A stretch of 29,576 bases of DNA from a virus. Position numbers and translations under genes: made by a program. Where the stretch lies: the IMG/VR virus record IMGVR_UViG_3300010153_000064, positions 1 to 29,576 of that record; one strand, 5' to 3'. Positions within the stretch are counted from its first letter, which is position 1; each line of letters begins with the position of its first letter. Below are positions 6,590 to 14,828 of this stretch, piece by piece. The notes beneath the pieces were generated by a model. That model did not search any database and was not told the origin of the DNA. It worked only from the letters and a program-made list of their open reading frames with translations.

Positions 6590-7944
6590 TACGCTGCCTC
6601 CTGTGCGTATAGCTTAGTTAATACATGCAGTAAATTTTCCATTTTGCCTAATTTACCATTTAGTTTTTCATACACTTGCTCTTCCCAGGTATCACGTGCT
6701 GTAACTAATATAGTTTCTGTTTTCTTAGTTTGACCGGCACGATGAATACGTCTGTTGAATTGCTGGAAATGTTCTGCATTGTAAGTTGGACTACACCAAA
6801 TACAGGCTGTAGCTTTAGTTAAGGTCAACCCATGACTCGCAGATTGTGGATGAGCTAGTAAGACTTGTAATTGACCTGCTTGAAAACGTTGTACTATATC
6901 TTTACGTTTGTGTGCAGGAGTTTCACCATCTATAACAGCATAAGATATTTTCTTTTTATCAGCGAGTGCGATTAACGCATCACGTTCGTGTTTCCAATTG
7001 AATGCTACAATGCTGTGTTTACGACTAGCAACTAGATCTATAACTATGTCGTGTCGCTGCTGGTGGAAGTATTGTACGTTACCTTCTTCGTCATAAACTC
7101 CTCCAGAGACGAGTTGTAATAACTTTTTAACCCTGGCCCCGGCATGGACTGCATTAATAGTGCCCATTTTAGTGTACAACACCGATGAGTCTTGTAAAGT
7201 TTTGTACATCTTTTGTACAGCTGGAGTTAGACTAGTATACAAAGTACGAACGATATTATCTGGTAGATCAATACAGTCTTCTAAAGCGTGACGTATAGTA
7301 ATGTCACTTAACATTTGTGCTACTGTTTCTTCTATACCAGGTTTATCTATCCATTCATTAGCAAAGCCATTGAACTTAGAAGTACAAACTTGATTCCTAA
7401 AGGAATAATAACGAACGCCTAAACGTTCGCCATCATCTACACATAAGGCAGGATGCCATAAGTCTAATATAGTATTAGTATTAGGAGTACCAGACATAAA
7501 GATCCTACGATCAAAATGTCCGACCAAAGTTTTGAGATTTTTAGAACGCTTTGCGTCTTTGTTCTTAAACGCTGTAAATTCATCCACAACCAAAGTGTCA
7601 AATCTTTCAAGATACTTAGGATTTTTCTTGAGAAAATTGACAGCCTCAAAGTTAGTGATGACCATATCGTACTTTGAATCTTCAAATATTTTTTTGCGAT
7701 TTTTAGCATAAGCTACCCCACAATTAATTGTTGGTTGAAATTTAACTATGTCATCTACCCATGCTGCTTCGAGTATAGATAACGGAGCCAGGACTAATGT
7801 AACACATTTGTTTTTTACATGAGCATCTAAAACTGAACGAGTCTTCCCTGTACCAGGGTCTGAGGTAATTAAACAGCGTAAATTATTAGTTATGAAATCA
7901 GTTGTGTCAGTTTGATGCGCATACGGCGGTGGGATTGAAGTCAT
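6589..7944 (-). CDS. SNF2-type superfamily 2 DNA helicase/translocase
   Basis: 451 residues with both RecA-like lobes. Motif I is SDPGTGKTRS (28-37), motif Ia APLSILEAAW, motif II VVDEFTAF (119-126, DEFT instead of DEAH), motif III FMSGTPN, and motif VI FNRRIHRAGQTKKTE near the C-terminus, with SHGLTLTKATACIW as motif V. The HRAGQTK form is typical of the SNF2/SWI2 branch, which moves along duplex DNA using ATP. Phage members are thought to help replication or recombination. A sigma70-like promoter lies just upstream (7998-8025), so this gene probably begins a transcript that runs to 5483. Start chosen because AAGG precedes it and the N-terminal PPPYAHQTD is family-like. Confidence 0.93.
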   Translation of the reverse strand: MTSIPPPYAHQTDTTDFITNNLRCLITSDPGTGKTRSVLDAHVKNKCVTLVLAPLSILEAAWVDDIVKFQPTINCGVAYAKNRKKIFEDSKYDMVITNFEAVNFLKKNPKYLERFDTLVVDEFTAFKNKDAKRSKNLKTLVGHFDRRIFMSGTPNTNTILDLWHPALCVDDGERLGVRYYSFRNQVCTSKFNGFANEWIDKPGIEETVAQMLSDITIRHALEDCIDLPDNIVRTLYTSLTPAVQKMYKTLQDSSVLYTKMGTINAVHAGARVKKLLQLVSGGVYDEEGNVQYFHQQRHDIVIDLVASRKHSIVAFNWKHERDALIALADKKKISYAVIDGETPAHKRKDIVQRFQAGQLQVLLAHPQSASHGLTLTKATACIWCSPTYNAEHFQQFNRRIHRAGQTKKTETILVTARDTWEEQVYEKLNGKLGKMENLLHVLTKLYAQEAA

Positions 7945-7997
7945 TTATTTATACCTTGTATTTATTATTTATTATTTGTAACTGTATTTAAGATTTA

Positions 7998-8025
7998 ATT
8001 ATACCTTAAAATAGCTCGTTTACAA
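7998..8025 (-). promoter_or_regulatory. sigma70-like promoter for the SNF2 helicase transcript
   Basis: On the minus strand TTGTAA (8025-8020) and a perfect TATAAT (8003-7998) are separated by 16 bases, leaving a leader of about 45 bases before the helicase ATG at 7944. It lies in a 119-base gap between 8064 and 7944. A six-base inverted repeat (TAGCTC/GAGCTA, 8012-8038) and a five-base one (CTAGG/CCTAG, 8027-8045) cover the -35 side and could bind a regulator. Prediction from sequence only. Confidence 0.55.
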
Positions 8026-8063
8026 CCTAGGTGAGCTAAGCCTAGTATCTCGTGTAGCGTTGT

Positions 8064-8819
8064 TTATTTAATACCGTGTTGGCAATGTGGATATTCTCCA
8101 TTTTTATACGAACACCATCGACAATTTGTTTTAGATGGGTTTGGCATAAATTGCATTGCAGTTGTCATATCTACGGCCCGTTTATGTAATGTAGGCATAA
8201 ACACCATAGCTTCATCACGAGTATAAGCCTGTTTAGTTATTTCACCATGATCTAAATACCATAGTTCTGTTTGTGCGTGTTGCAACTCAGGGAATTTAAA
8301 AAAACTACCGATTGCATAAGTTAAAGCTTGCTGTGCATGGCTTATCTCATTACCAAACATTTTACCTGTTTTGTAATCAATAACGCGAGCTGAAGTAGGT
8401 GAGTCGTGCAAGATAGCATCTAGTTTTATACGTGCCCAAACATCTTTTGCCATCCAACCACAAGGGGACCAATCAATTGTAAACCCCCATTCTCCTTCTA
8501 GTTCTGTTTTATCTAACTCATACATGTCACGTAAGTGTGCAAACTCACTTGTAAATTTGTTTAACTCAACAGGTAGTTCTTTTAACTTACCACTGACATA
8601 GTCTTCTGCAAGCTGGTGGATTACAGTACCACGGGCTGCAGCAGGACCAAAGTCTTCTTGTATGCGTTTAACTTTAGCTATATAAGAACGATAAGCACAG
8701 GTTTCAAATGTTTTGAGGGTCGAGTGCGACCAAGCTGGAATAAGTCCTAGCTCCTCTGGAGTCTCGGGTTGGATTACTTTATCCAAATCCGGACGCTTGT
8801 TTTGTACAAGCTCTACCAT
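8064..8819 (-). CDS. RecB/Cas4-type PD-(D/E)XK nuclease with four-cysteine cluster
   Basis: 251 residues. STLKTFETCAYRSY (33-46) holds the first Cys (41). RGTVIHQLAEDY (63-74) provides the conserved His69. IKLDAIL (Asp134) and VIDYKTGK (Asp148, Lys150) form the PD-(D/E)XK centre, followed by QALTYAIG, the conserved Q-x-x-x-Y motif IV. The end CRWCSYKNGEYPHC supplies Cys233, 236 and 246, so with Cys41 the Fe-S cluster of the Cas4/AddB/RecB group is complete. Members cut ssDNA ends as exonucleases. In a phage it probably acts in recombination or end processing (inference). It sits five bases after the primase-helicase gene. No strong ribosome site is seen. Confidence 0.88.
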   Translation of the reverse strand: MVELVQNKRPDLDKVIQPETPEELGLIPAWSHSTLKTFETCAYRSYIAKVKRIQEDFGPAAARGTVIHQLAEDYVSGKLKELPVELNKFTSEFAHLRDMYELDKTELEGEWGFTIDWSPCGWMAKDVWARIKLDAILHDSPTSARVIDYKTGKMFGNEISHAQQALTYAIGSFFKFPELQHAQTELWYLDHGEITKQAYTRDEAMVFMPTLHKRAVDMTTAMQFMPNPSKTNCRWCSYKNGEYPHCQHGIK

Positions 8820-8824
8820 ATTAC

Positions 8825-11308
8825 TTAATGTGCAGTTTTCCTGTTTATAAGTTCCATATCTTTGGCATCAAAATGTTCTAACGCTAAAGACTCTTGTAGT
8901 TCTTCACTTAAGACCCAAGTCAAAAAGACTCCTCGAGGGGCAGAACGATTTTCACCTTCACCCATTCTCTTACGAGTAGTTTGTATATTTAATCTACTCA
9001 TGGCTTTTGTAAAGTCCCGTACTGATAATGTTTTACGATTATCTGTTAATACATCATACACTAATTTGAAGTGTTGCATAGGGATAACCATTTCTTGTCC
9101 TACTGAAGCTACCCAGTTTTTAAGATATCGTTGTGCTGTACTTATGCCACCAGCGTCAAAAGTGTTTGTAAGTGGGATATCTAAAATCTCAATAAAGTAT
9201 TCTAAGTTGTTTAATTTAATAGCATTTGCAAATTCTTCTAATACCGACATTGAAACTAACTTCATGTTTTTCTTAGCATCGTTGTCTAACGCAGTGTGAG
9301 CCATGCGTTCATCAACTTTAAAGTTTTTTAACAGTCCAGAAAATGTATACAATTCTTTTTCTAATGTGTCTAACTTTGTAAGCAATTCAGGCATAGTTTT
9401 ATCTAGCTTACGTTCTTGCCTGGGAGCTACGTTGTAACGTCTGTCTCCATCTTCTATTTTAACTGCATCCGCTCGGTTTGTTAGAAAAATAAAATTACAA
9501 TAACTAGGCAGTTCAACTTGATTTGTGCGCATTGCACGTACTGTTAGAGTAGGTTCTGTAATCTGATGTTTAAGTTTATCTGCCATTCGTCCTATGTTTC
9601 CAGAGTCACCCATACGAAACTCATCTACTACTAAAAACAAAGCAGTACGCATGTATAAGTTATATTGCTCCTCTATGTTTTCTAAAGCTCGCATTGGAAC
9701 TTGAGCTTCGCCGAATAAAGGCTTAAGTATTTTATGTACAAACAGGCCCTTACCAGTTCCAGGTACGCCCGTAAATATCCATGCCGTCATAGTCTTACGT
9801 TTGTTTTGGTATATATAAGCTAACCAATTTATAAAGTGTTCTACTTCGGTTGTACCATTTCCTAGAATTTGCTTTAAGAGTTTGTAAGTAAAAGGTATGT
9901 GATTTTCAAATACTTGAGTTTCACCATATTCTACTTCTGGCAACTCTGTAGCTGGCTTTAACATGTAAGGCGTTTTTCTAAATAGATTTACATAGTACGG
10001 AGCTTTGTCCATTTGCATACCTACATCTGAAGCAGGATTAAATACTACTTGTGCATCAGCTACAAAGTCCGGCATAGGACGATTGTGAGTACGCATAAAA
10101 CCTTCTAAGGATCCTTTTTGCGTAGGCATTAAAGGAAAGTCATCAGTAAACTGTTCTTTGTTTTTATCAAAAATACCATTGTAAAAAGTATCTGTGTAGT
10201 AATCACGTAGAACTATTGGTCTAAGGTCTTTACCTCCTTCCATTTCTTTTGCAAAGACCTCGAAGATGCTTTTGTAAAAGTCTGGATCGGCTTTTTGTAT
10301 TTCAAATACAGGCTCACCTTTAAAATTGTACATATAGTGAGGGTTGGTAAGAATAAAGTAATAGGCACCGCTATCTCCTCCATTAATATTACAGTTAACA
10401 TAAGGCTCACTTACCCTACAGATTTCTATTGTCATCCGGTCTGGGTTTTGCAGAACCTCTTGAGATTCGCCTCCGATATTAACTGTTGTAATACGTTCGC
10501 GTTTCTTTGTAAGGCCTGCTCGTTTACGTAAGCCATCTTTTATTTGTACTCCTACGCTGTGAACTTTCTCTGGATTAACATCCTTAAGCAAATTGCTAAG
10601 GTCCACGGTCGGTTCACCACGAGTAATACATACAAATCTTTCACCAGCTATAGGGTCTTGTGCACCCCCTACAAATTTAGGTGGCGCGATATAAATAAGT
10701 TTAGAGTTATCTGCTAAGCTAACATCTAAAGGAAAAGCAATACTTTGTCCGTTAGCAGATAAGTTTAACTGATTAGCTAAAAAATCTATTTCATAGTTTA
10801 AAGTTCTAAACCATTCTTTTAATACTTTTGGATACACTGGATATTTAAGTAAAAAGAATAAATGCATTGATACTTTATTGCCTTTCATACCTAAAGAAGC
10901 AGACGCTTGTGCAATGTAACTAACATCTTGAAATTCAGCTGGCATGTAAGTAACAAACTGCTCAGCAATAGTTTGTATGTCAAAAGTATTTAAAGTGGAC
11001 TTAGATGAAGCTATTGGAAACTCAACTCCATCTAAATCTAAAACCAATAAATTAGTTTGTGCTACACGATCCGTCATCATTGCACGAGATTCGTTTTTTA
11101 GTTTCTTTTTAAGTAATCCTTTATGTAACGCCGCACCTGTTTGTGCGTATTTAAGTAAAAGATTATAAAATTCAGTAAAACCTTCAGGTGTTTTATCAAA
11201 GTTATGATGATGTGAAGTAAAGTTTTTAGCTAATGGATAAGGCTTTTTGCCTTGTAGTGATATTTCTTTTATTAATTTTTGTTTCGCTTTGAGGAAGACG
11301 ACTTCCAT
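8825..11308 (-). CDS. primase-helicase: AEP-like primase with SF3/DUF5906 helicase
   Basis: 827 residues. The N-terminal part resembles an archaeo-eukaryotic primase: VLDLDGVEF gives the D-x-D of motif I (91 and 93), and VSMHLFF gives the S-x-H of motif II (147-149). The C-terminal half is a D5/DUF5906-type helicase with Walker A GVPGTGKG (514-521), Walker B LVVDEFR (559-565) and sensor FIFLTNRADAV (606-616). Such fusions make primers and unwind the fork, standing in for DnaG plus DnaB. Start supported by GGGGAG eleven bases before the ATG. Together with PolA and the probable SSB it makes a near-complete phage replisome. Confidence 0.9.
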   Translation of the reverse strand: MEVVFLKAKQKLIKEISLQGKKPYPLAKNFTSHHHNFDKTPEGFTEFYNLLLKYAQTGAALHKGLLKKKLKNESRAMMTDRVAQTNLLVLDLDGVEFPIASSKSTLNTFDIQTIAEQFVTYMPAEFQDVSYIAQASASLGMKGNKVSMHLFFLLKYPVYPKVLKEWFRTLNYEIDFLANQLNLSANGQSIAFPLDVSLADNSKLIYIAPPKFVGGAQDPIAGERFVCITRGEPTVDLSNLLKDVNPEKVHSVGVQIKDGLRKRAGLTKKRERITTVNIGGESQEVLQNPDRMTIEICRVSEPYVNCNINGGDSGAYYFILTNPHYMYNFKGEPVFEIQKADPDFYKSIFEVFAKEMEGGKDLRPIVLRDYYTDTFYNGIFDKNKEQFTDDFPLMPTQKGSLEGFMRTHNRPMPDFVADAQVVFNPASDVGMQMDKAPYYVNLFRKTPYMLKPATELPEVEYGETQVFENHIPFTYKLLKQILGNGTTEVEHFINWLAYIYQNKRKTMTAWIFTGVPGTGKGLFVHKILKPLFGEAQVPMRALENIEEQYNLYMRTALFLVVDEFRMGDSGNIGRMADKLKHQITEPTLTVRAMRTNQVELPSYCNFIFLTNRADAVKIEDGDRRYNVAPRQERKLDKTMPELLTKLDTLEKELYTFSGLLKNFKVDERMAHTALDNDAKKNMKLVSMSVLEEFANAIKLNNLEYFIEILDIPLTNTFDAGGISTAQRYLKNWVASVGQEMVIPMQHFKLVYDVLTDNRKTLSVRDFTKAMSRLNIQTTRKRMGEGENRSAPRGVFLTWVLSEELQESLALEHFDAKDMELINRKTAH

Positions 11309-11330
11309 AATGCAACTCCCCTTGTATTAT

Positions 11331-11516
11331 TTAATTTTTTTTGTCATATAGTTCTTTACGGTCTATTTTTATGTCAGAGTCAGCTTCAAAAGCCAACTTG
11401 ACTTGTTTATTTCCCAATGAAGTTATAACTATTTTGCAGAATATTTCATCTGGCTTACCGTCTTTATAAAGAACAATAGACTCGTGTTTTTTACGTGTAA
11501 GTATTAAATTGCTCAT
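11331..11516 (-). CDS. CsrA/RsmA-like RNA-binding regulator
   Basis: 61 residues. LILTRKKHESIVL (4-16) matches the LILTRRVGETLMI opening of CsrA, ILVITSLG-type strands follow (KIVITSLGNKQVKLAFEA), and IDRKELYDKK aligns with the VHREEIYQRI helix containing the RNA-contacting Arg. An insertion of a few residues (KDGKPDEIF) lengthens the loop between strands 1 and 2. CsrA dimers bind GGA motifs near ribosome sites and block or stabilise mRNA. Here it may change host or phage translation during infection (inference). It is sandwiched between polymerase and primase genes with a TAATG junction to polA, so it is expressed with the replisome. Confidence 0.85.
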   Translation of the reverse strand: MSNLILTRKKHESIVLYKDGKPDEIFCKIVITSLGNKQVKLAFEADSDIKIDRKELYDKKN

Positions 11517-13321
11517 TATTTGTCATAGACCTTACTGTATCCCCCTTCGGCATCTAACGGTAGTTCTTGACACCAATGAGGGGGTATTTTCATTATAGAC
11601 ATAATTTGATTTAATATCGAGTCCATATTTTTATCAGGACCAATGCATATAATTTCATCGTGTACAGTTAATACAATATCAACCTCTGGTACTTGTTCTT
11701 TTATGTTAAGTAGTTGATCTGTAATAACAATACGAGATAATGCTTGCACTACATTTTCACATACACGTGGACCATGAGTGCGTATCGGAGCCCGTCCTAC
11801 ACGTTGTGTATATAAAAAATCACCAATATGATAATTTAAATGCGGATACTTTAAAAACATTCTATTTGGCAGCTCAAGTGCGTTGTTTGAAATAGTTATG
11901 GGTCCAAAACGATTACCATATTGAGCTCTATCCATCATGCCATATAAAAACTGTTTACATACATTCCATAAACCCGGTATGTTTGGATACATAGTTCGAT
12001 AAGCAGTAACAATAGACAAAGCTGTTTCGTCTGTTACATCTACTGAAGGGGACCCATTACGTAGTGTATCTTGGAATCTATCTTTACCCATACCATAACC
12101 AAGGCCTAAGATAGCTGTTTTACCAACATAACGTTCTAGTTTATTAGCTTTGGTAATGGGGCGGTTATATATTTCTGAAGCAAATTCAGAATACACATCT
12201 CTACCTGCAGCAAACGATTGTAGTAATCCTTCTTCTTTAGCTAACCATGCAAGCATTCTAGCTTCTATATTGGATAAGTCAGATACATACACTAATTTAC
12301 CAGGGGGAGCTTGTAATGCAGTACGTAGTTTAGAGCCCCGTGGAAGGTTTTGTAAGTTAATTTTTTCTGAACCTCCAAAGCGCCCAGTGTGAGCTGCATA
12401 GTAACGTAATGGCACTGAAAAAGTACCATCTTTATTAACTGAAGTTAAAAAGCGTTCGGCACGAGTTTCTTCTATACGTGACTTTACAGCTTCTCTAGCA
12501 TCCCAAACGTGCTTGTACTGAGGATAAAGGGCCTGCATTTGTATGTAACCTCCATCAGATTTACTAAATGCTGGAATCATTTCACCGGTGCGTGGGCTTT
12601 TCTTAGTGGGTACAGTAATACCCAGGGACTCAATGTGCGCTGCAAACTTAGGTTGAGAAGCTAATGTTTCACGATCAGTACCACTAGCTGCTATTTTTTG
12701 TGCTGTTTCTGTTGCTATTTGTTCTTTGTGAGCGATTAAAAGTTCACGGTCGAGCACTAGTTTAGGTTCAACAAACATACGGACTGTAATATCTATAAGA
12801 TCAAGTTCACTAGTAGGGAAGTTTTTAACCATCTTGTGGAAAATTGCATTAGTAAGATCTACGTCTTGTATACAATAACCCGCTATTACTTTTTCTAATT
12901 CAGGATCTAAGTCACGTATACCTTTAGCAGTAACTAATTCATCTCCTTTACGCATTGTTTTATCATCTGGAAATAAACGTTTACATACATCTTTTAGGCT
13001 GGCAGATTCGTTTGGGTACAAACCACGACTCATCGCAGCTGTATCGTAATAGTATGCAGGTTTTACTTTATGTATCTGGGTCATAATGTAAGCATCAAAC
13101 AAAGTGTTATGGCAGACTAAAGCTGTGTCATCCCAAGGTATTTGTTCAAACATATGTGGTATATCGTCTGGTGAAATCCATTCTGTGGGTTCGTCATTCC
13201 ATTTTATACCTACACCCCACACGGCAAACTGATTATCGTTTACATATGCAGCAGTAGACATTTTAGTAAGAGAAAAACCTACGTCATAGAATGTTTCGTA
13301 ATCTAAGACTAGTATATTCAT
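11516..13321 (-). CDS. polA: family A DNA polymerase with 3'-5' exonuclease domain
   Basis: 601 residues from the ATG at 13321, which overlaps the upstream stop as ATGA; an earlier TTG start would add 11 residues without a better ribosome site. The exonuclease domain shows LDYETFYD (Asp7, Glu9), VCHNTLFDAYI and YCIQDVDLTN. Polymerase motif A is YVSDLSNIEARMLAWLA (Asp348), motif B RYVGKTAILGLGYGMG (about 398-413), motif C VHDEI (about 554-558). No 5'-nuclease domain is present. This is the short phage type of Pol I that copies the genome with the primase-helicase encoded downstream. All main catalytic residues are visible. Confidence 0.95.
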   Translation of the reverse strand: MNILVLDYETFYDVGFSLTKMSTAAYVNDNQFAVWGVGIKWNDEPTEWISPDDIPHMFEQIPWDDTALVCHNTLFDAYIMTQIHKVKPAYYYDTAAMSRGLYPNESASLKDVCKRLFPDDKTMRKGDELVTAKGIRDLDPELEKVIAGYCIQDVDLTNAIFHKMVKNFPTSELDLIDITVRMFVEPKLVLDRELLIAHKEQIATETAQKIAASGTDRETLASQPKFAAHIESLGITVPTKKSPRTGEMIPAFSKSDGGYIQMQALYPQYKHVWDAREAVKSRIEETRAERFLTSVNKDGTFSVPLRYYAAHTGRFGGSEKINLQNLPRGSKLRTALQAPPGKLVYVSDLSNIEARMLAWLAKEEGLLQSFAAGRDVYSEFASEIYNRPITKANKLERYVGKTAILGLGYGMGKDRFQDTLRNGSPSVDVTDETALSIVTAYRTMYPNIPGLWNVCKQFLYGMMDRAQYGNRFGPITISNNALELPNRMFLKYPHLNYHIGDFLYTQRVGRAPIRTHGPRVCENVVQALSRIVITDQLLNIKEQVPEVDIVLTVHDEIICIGPDKNMDSILNQIMSIMKIPPHWCQELPLDAEGGYSKVYDK

Positions 13322-13521
13322 GTTGTTTTCTTCTTTTTTGTGAGTGTTAACCAATGAGCATAATCACCCTTCTTTGCTCGCTCCCAACCGATTTTCTTAC
13401 TATGAATCATGTTGAAAGCCGTACTAAGGGGGACGTATTTAAATTCTATATATTCTGCTTGGTCATCTGCAAAAGCGAATGGTAGCTTTGTGTTACGTTT
13501 AACGTAAACATATTTTGCCAT
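13318..13521 (-). CDS. hypothetical protein upstream of polA
   Basis: A 67-residue basic protein, MAKYVYVKRNTKLPFAFADD at the start and a Lys/Thr tail at the end. A short beta-rich front and a helix (STAFNMIHSKKIGWERAKKG) are suggested. It is the first gene of the polA-csrA-primase run, next to a divergent plus-strand promoter, and overlaps polA by four bases (ATGA). Ribosome site AAGGAG seven bases upstream. Function unknown. Confidence 0.75.
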   Translation of the reverse strand: MAKYVYVKRNTKLPFAFADDQAEYIEFKYVPLSTAFNMIHSKKIGWERAKKGDYAHWLTLTKKKKTT

Positions 13522-13540
13522 AAATACTCCTTATTTAGGC

Positions 13541-13568
13541 TTGACATTTAGTGTAAATGCCTTATGTT
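13541..13568 (+). promoter_or_regulatory. sigma70-like promoter for the isolated plus-strand gene
   Basis: A perfect TTGACA (13541-13546) and TATGTT (13563-13568) are separated by 16 bases, with a leader of about 40 bases to the ATG at 13615. It lies in the divergent gap between 13521 (minus) and 13615 (plus). The perfect -35 and the matching terminator after the gene make this one of the better promoter calls in the window. Confidence 0.65.
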
Positions 13569-13614
13569 AAAAATAGTAACATAATTTTTAATTTTAAACA
13601 TAGGTATATATAAC

Positions 13615-14091
13615 ATGGCTACAATAGCAAATTTAACAAAAAGCGGTAACGTTGAAGGTAATCAAGCATATAAACATTTTCCTTCAGGCGGTATGTTCGT
13701 GCGTAAAGCAACAATTACAACTGGCACTTTAGTTCTAAACGATGTAATACAGTGTCTTGACATGTTTGCAGGTGAAACACTACATGGCATTCGTATGGCA
13801 GTAACTGATATTGATACTGGTGGTTCTCCAGCAGTTGTACTTGATGTAGGTTATGGTAACAGTGATTCTGCTACTGCATCTACATCTGACGATATTGTTG
13901 ATGGTTCAACTATTGGTCAAGCAGGTGGATTCGTTATAGCTAACGTATTCTCTGCAGACGAAGACGCTGGTACAGCATTTGCTGCAGGTCCATTAGACTT
14001 TTCGGCTGATGATACAATTGATGTTCACGTACAAGTAGCTCCTGCTACAAGTGCAGCTGGAACAATTACAATGTATGCGTACATAACTTAA
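13615..14091 (+). CDS. beta-rich putative structural/decoration protein in its own cassette
   Basis: 158 residues, rich in Ala, Thr, Gly and Asp with alternating hydrophobic strands (FVRKATITTGTLVLNDVIQC, VVLDVGYG, GGFVIANVF, IDVHVQVAPATSAAGTITMY). No signal peptide and no Cys-rich or catalytic motif. The composition is that of a small virion surface or decoration protein; I infer that role from composition only. It is the sole plus-strand gene inside a minus-strand block and has its own promoter (13541-13568) and terminator (14129-14156), the layout of a moron-like cassette that can be expressed apart from its neighbours. Confidence 0.72.
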   Translation: MATIANLTKSGNVEGNQAYKHFPSGGMFVRKATITTGTLVLNDVIQCLDMFAGETLHGIRMAVTDIDTGGSPAVVLDVGYGNSDSATASTSDDIVDGSTIGQAGGFVIANVFSADEDAGTAFAAGPLDFSADDTIDVHVQVAPATSAAGTITMYAYIT

Positions 14092-14128
14092 AAAGTTCTC
14101 CCGGCTCTGTTTAATCAGAGATTAGAAA

Positions 14129-14156
14129 GGCGGCTAGAGATAGTCGTCTTTTTTTT
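14129..14156 (+). terminator. rho-independent terminator of the plus-strand cassette
   Basis: An eight-pair stem (GGCGGCTA / TAGTCGTC, two G-U pairs) with loop GAGA is followed by eight T. It sits 37 bases after the stop of the structural-type gene and protects the convergent minus-strand gene that ends at 14155. Confidence 0.88.
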
Positions 14157-14457
14157 ATGTATTGTTAAAATCAGGAAATCCATAAAATTTCCTTGGTCCT
14201 TCTGGCACTAAGTCCCATTCAGCTTTAGAGATTTTTTTACCATTGTAGTAATATATTTTATTCCAAGTTCCTTTAGCAGTATCTTGTGTAACTTCTACTA
14301 TGGAATCATTAGTATCTAATAAAGCCAACACAAAATTTTGTACAATATCGTTTAGTTCTGTACGAGTTAATAATTTTTTATTAGTAGTATTGTTATACCT
14401 ACGACCAAGATCTAAACGTTGGTCGTCATTTAATTCTATTGATAAATTAGTTTTCAT
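14155..14457 (-). CDS. hypothetical protein
   Basis: 100 residues from the ATG at 14457, chosen because AAAGGAAC lies six bases upstream; an upstream TTG/ATG in frame has no ribosome site. The N-terminus (MKTNLSIELNDDQRLDLGRR) is acidic-basic helical with possible DNA-binding look, then LTRTELNDIVQNFVLALLDT, and an aromatic C-terminus (KIYYYNGKKISKAEWDLVPE). Function not recognised. It ends against the terminator of the convergent cassette. The gene is preceded by a 230-base stretch that includes a GC-rich, hairpin-forming segment that could be its leader. Confidence 0.7.
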   Translation of the reverse strand: MKTNLSIELNDDQRLDLGRRYNNTTNKKLLTRTELNDIVQNFVLALLDTNDSIVEVTQDTAKGTWNKIYYYNGKKISKAEWDLVPEGPRKFYGFPDFNNT

Positions 14458-14478
14458 TTTAGTTCCTTTTCTTTGCAT

Positions 14479-14687
14479 TACGAAATTAGGCTAGCAGTTT
14501 TCCGAGCCCGGCGGGCGAGGGAAACGTAGCTGTGTAATGCACGAAGTGCATTTACACGAGCGGCGGGCCTCATTTAGTAATGAAAAGATGAGATATAGAT
14601 CGTGTATCAGGAAGGTGGTAGTCCGCCAGGGTATTCCACATTAAGAGCTCTGGACTCAACGGTCGTAACTGATCTATATCCCAAAAC
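14479..14687. other. GC-rich gene-free segment with nested inverted repeats
   Basis: A 209-base gap that is distinctly more GC-rich than its AT-rich surroundings. Left half: GAGCCCG (about 14504-14510) can pair with CGGGCCTC (about 14564-14571) around an inner hairpin GTGTAA-TGCAC/GTGCATTTACAC with loop GAA, and CGGCGGGC occurs twice. Right half: GATATAGATC (14592-14601) and GATCTATATC (14671-14680) can close a 70-base loop that contains GGTGG/CCGCC and CCAGGG/CTCTGG helices. Only tiny open frames are present. It could be a structured RNA, the 5' leader of the gene at 14457, or a cis-acting DNA site. The strand is undecided. I could not match it to a known RNA family or tRNA. Confidence 0.4.
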
Positions 14688-14828
14688 TTAATGTTCAGTA
14701 GGTGGATCTTCTTTCTTAGGAGTAATTCCAGTTTTACTAAGTTCTATTACTTCAAATATATGTTGAATTAAACTTATTAACATTTCAGCATCTTCTTCTG
14801 AAAACTCAATTGTTATTTTTTTAGCCAT
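14688..14828 (-). CDS. small acidic hypothetical protein
   Basis: 46 residues: MAKKITIEFSEEDAEMLISL followed by IQHIFEVIELSKTG and an acidic, Pro-containing tail. It looks like one beta strand plus one amphipathic helix. The ATG lies inside the last codons of the gene upstream (ATGGCTAA, eight-base overlap), a common phage junction that supports it being real. Function unknown. Confidence 0.62.
   Translation of the reverse strand: MAKKITIEFSEEDAEMLISLIQHIFEVIELSKTGITPKKEDPPTEH

Noticed and set aside
8064-8819. Cas4 of a CRISPR adaptation module
   Set aside because: The four-Cys PD-(D/E)XK plan fits, but there is no cas1/cas2 or repeat array, and stand-alone copies are common in phage replication blocks.
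14592-14680. tRNA or two-piece tmRNA gene
   Set aside because: The ten-base closing stem suggested an acceptor-like fold, but no TTCRA T-loop, seven-base acceptor stem or CCA could be laid out on either strand.
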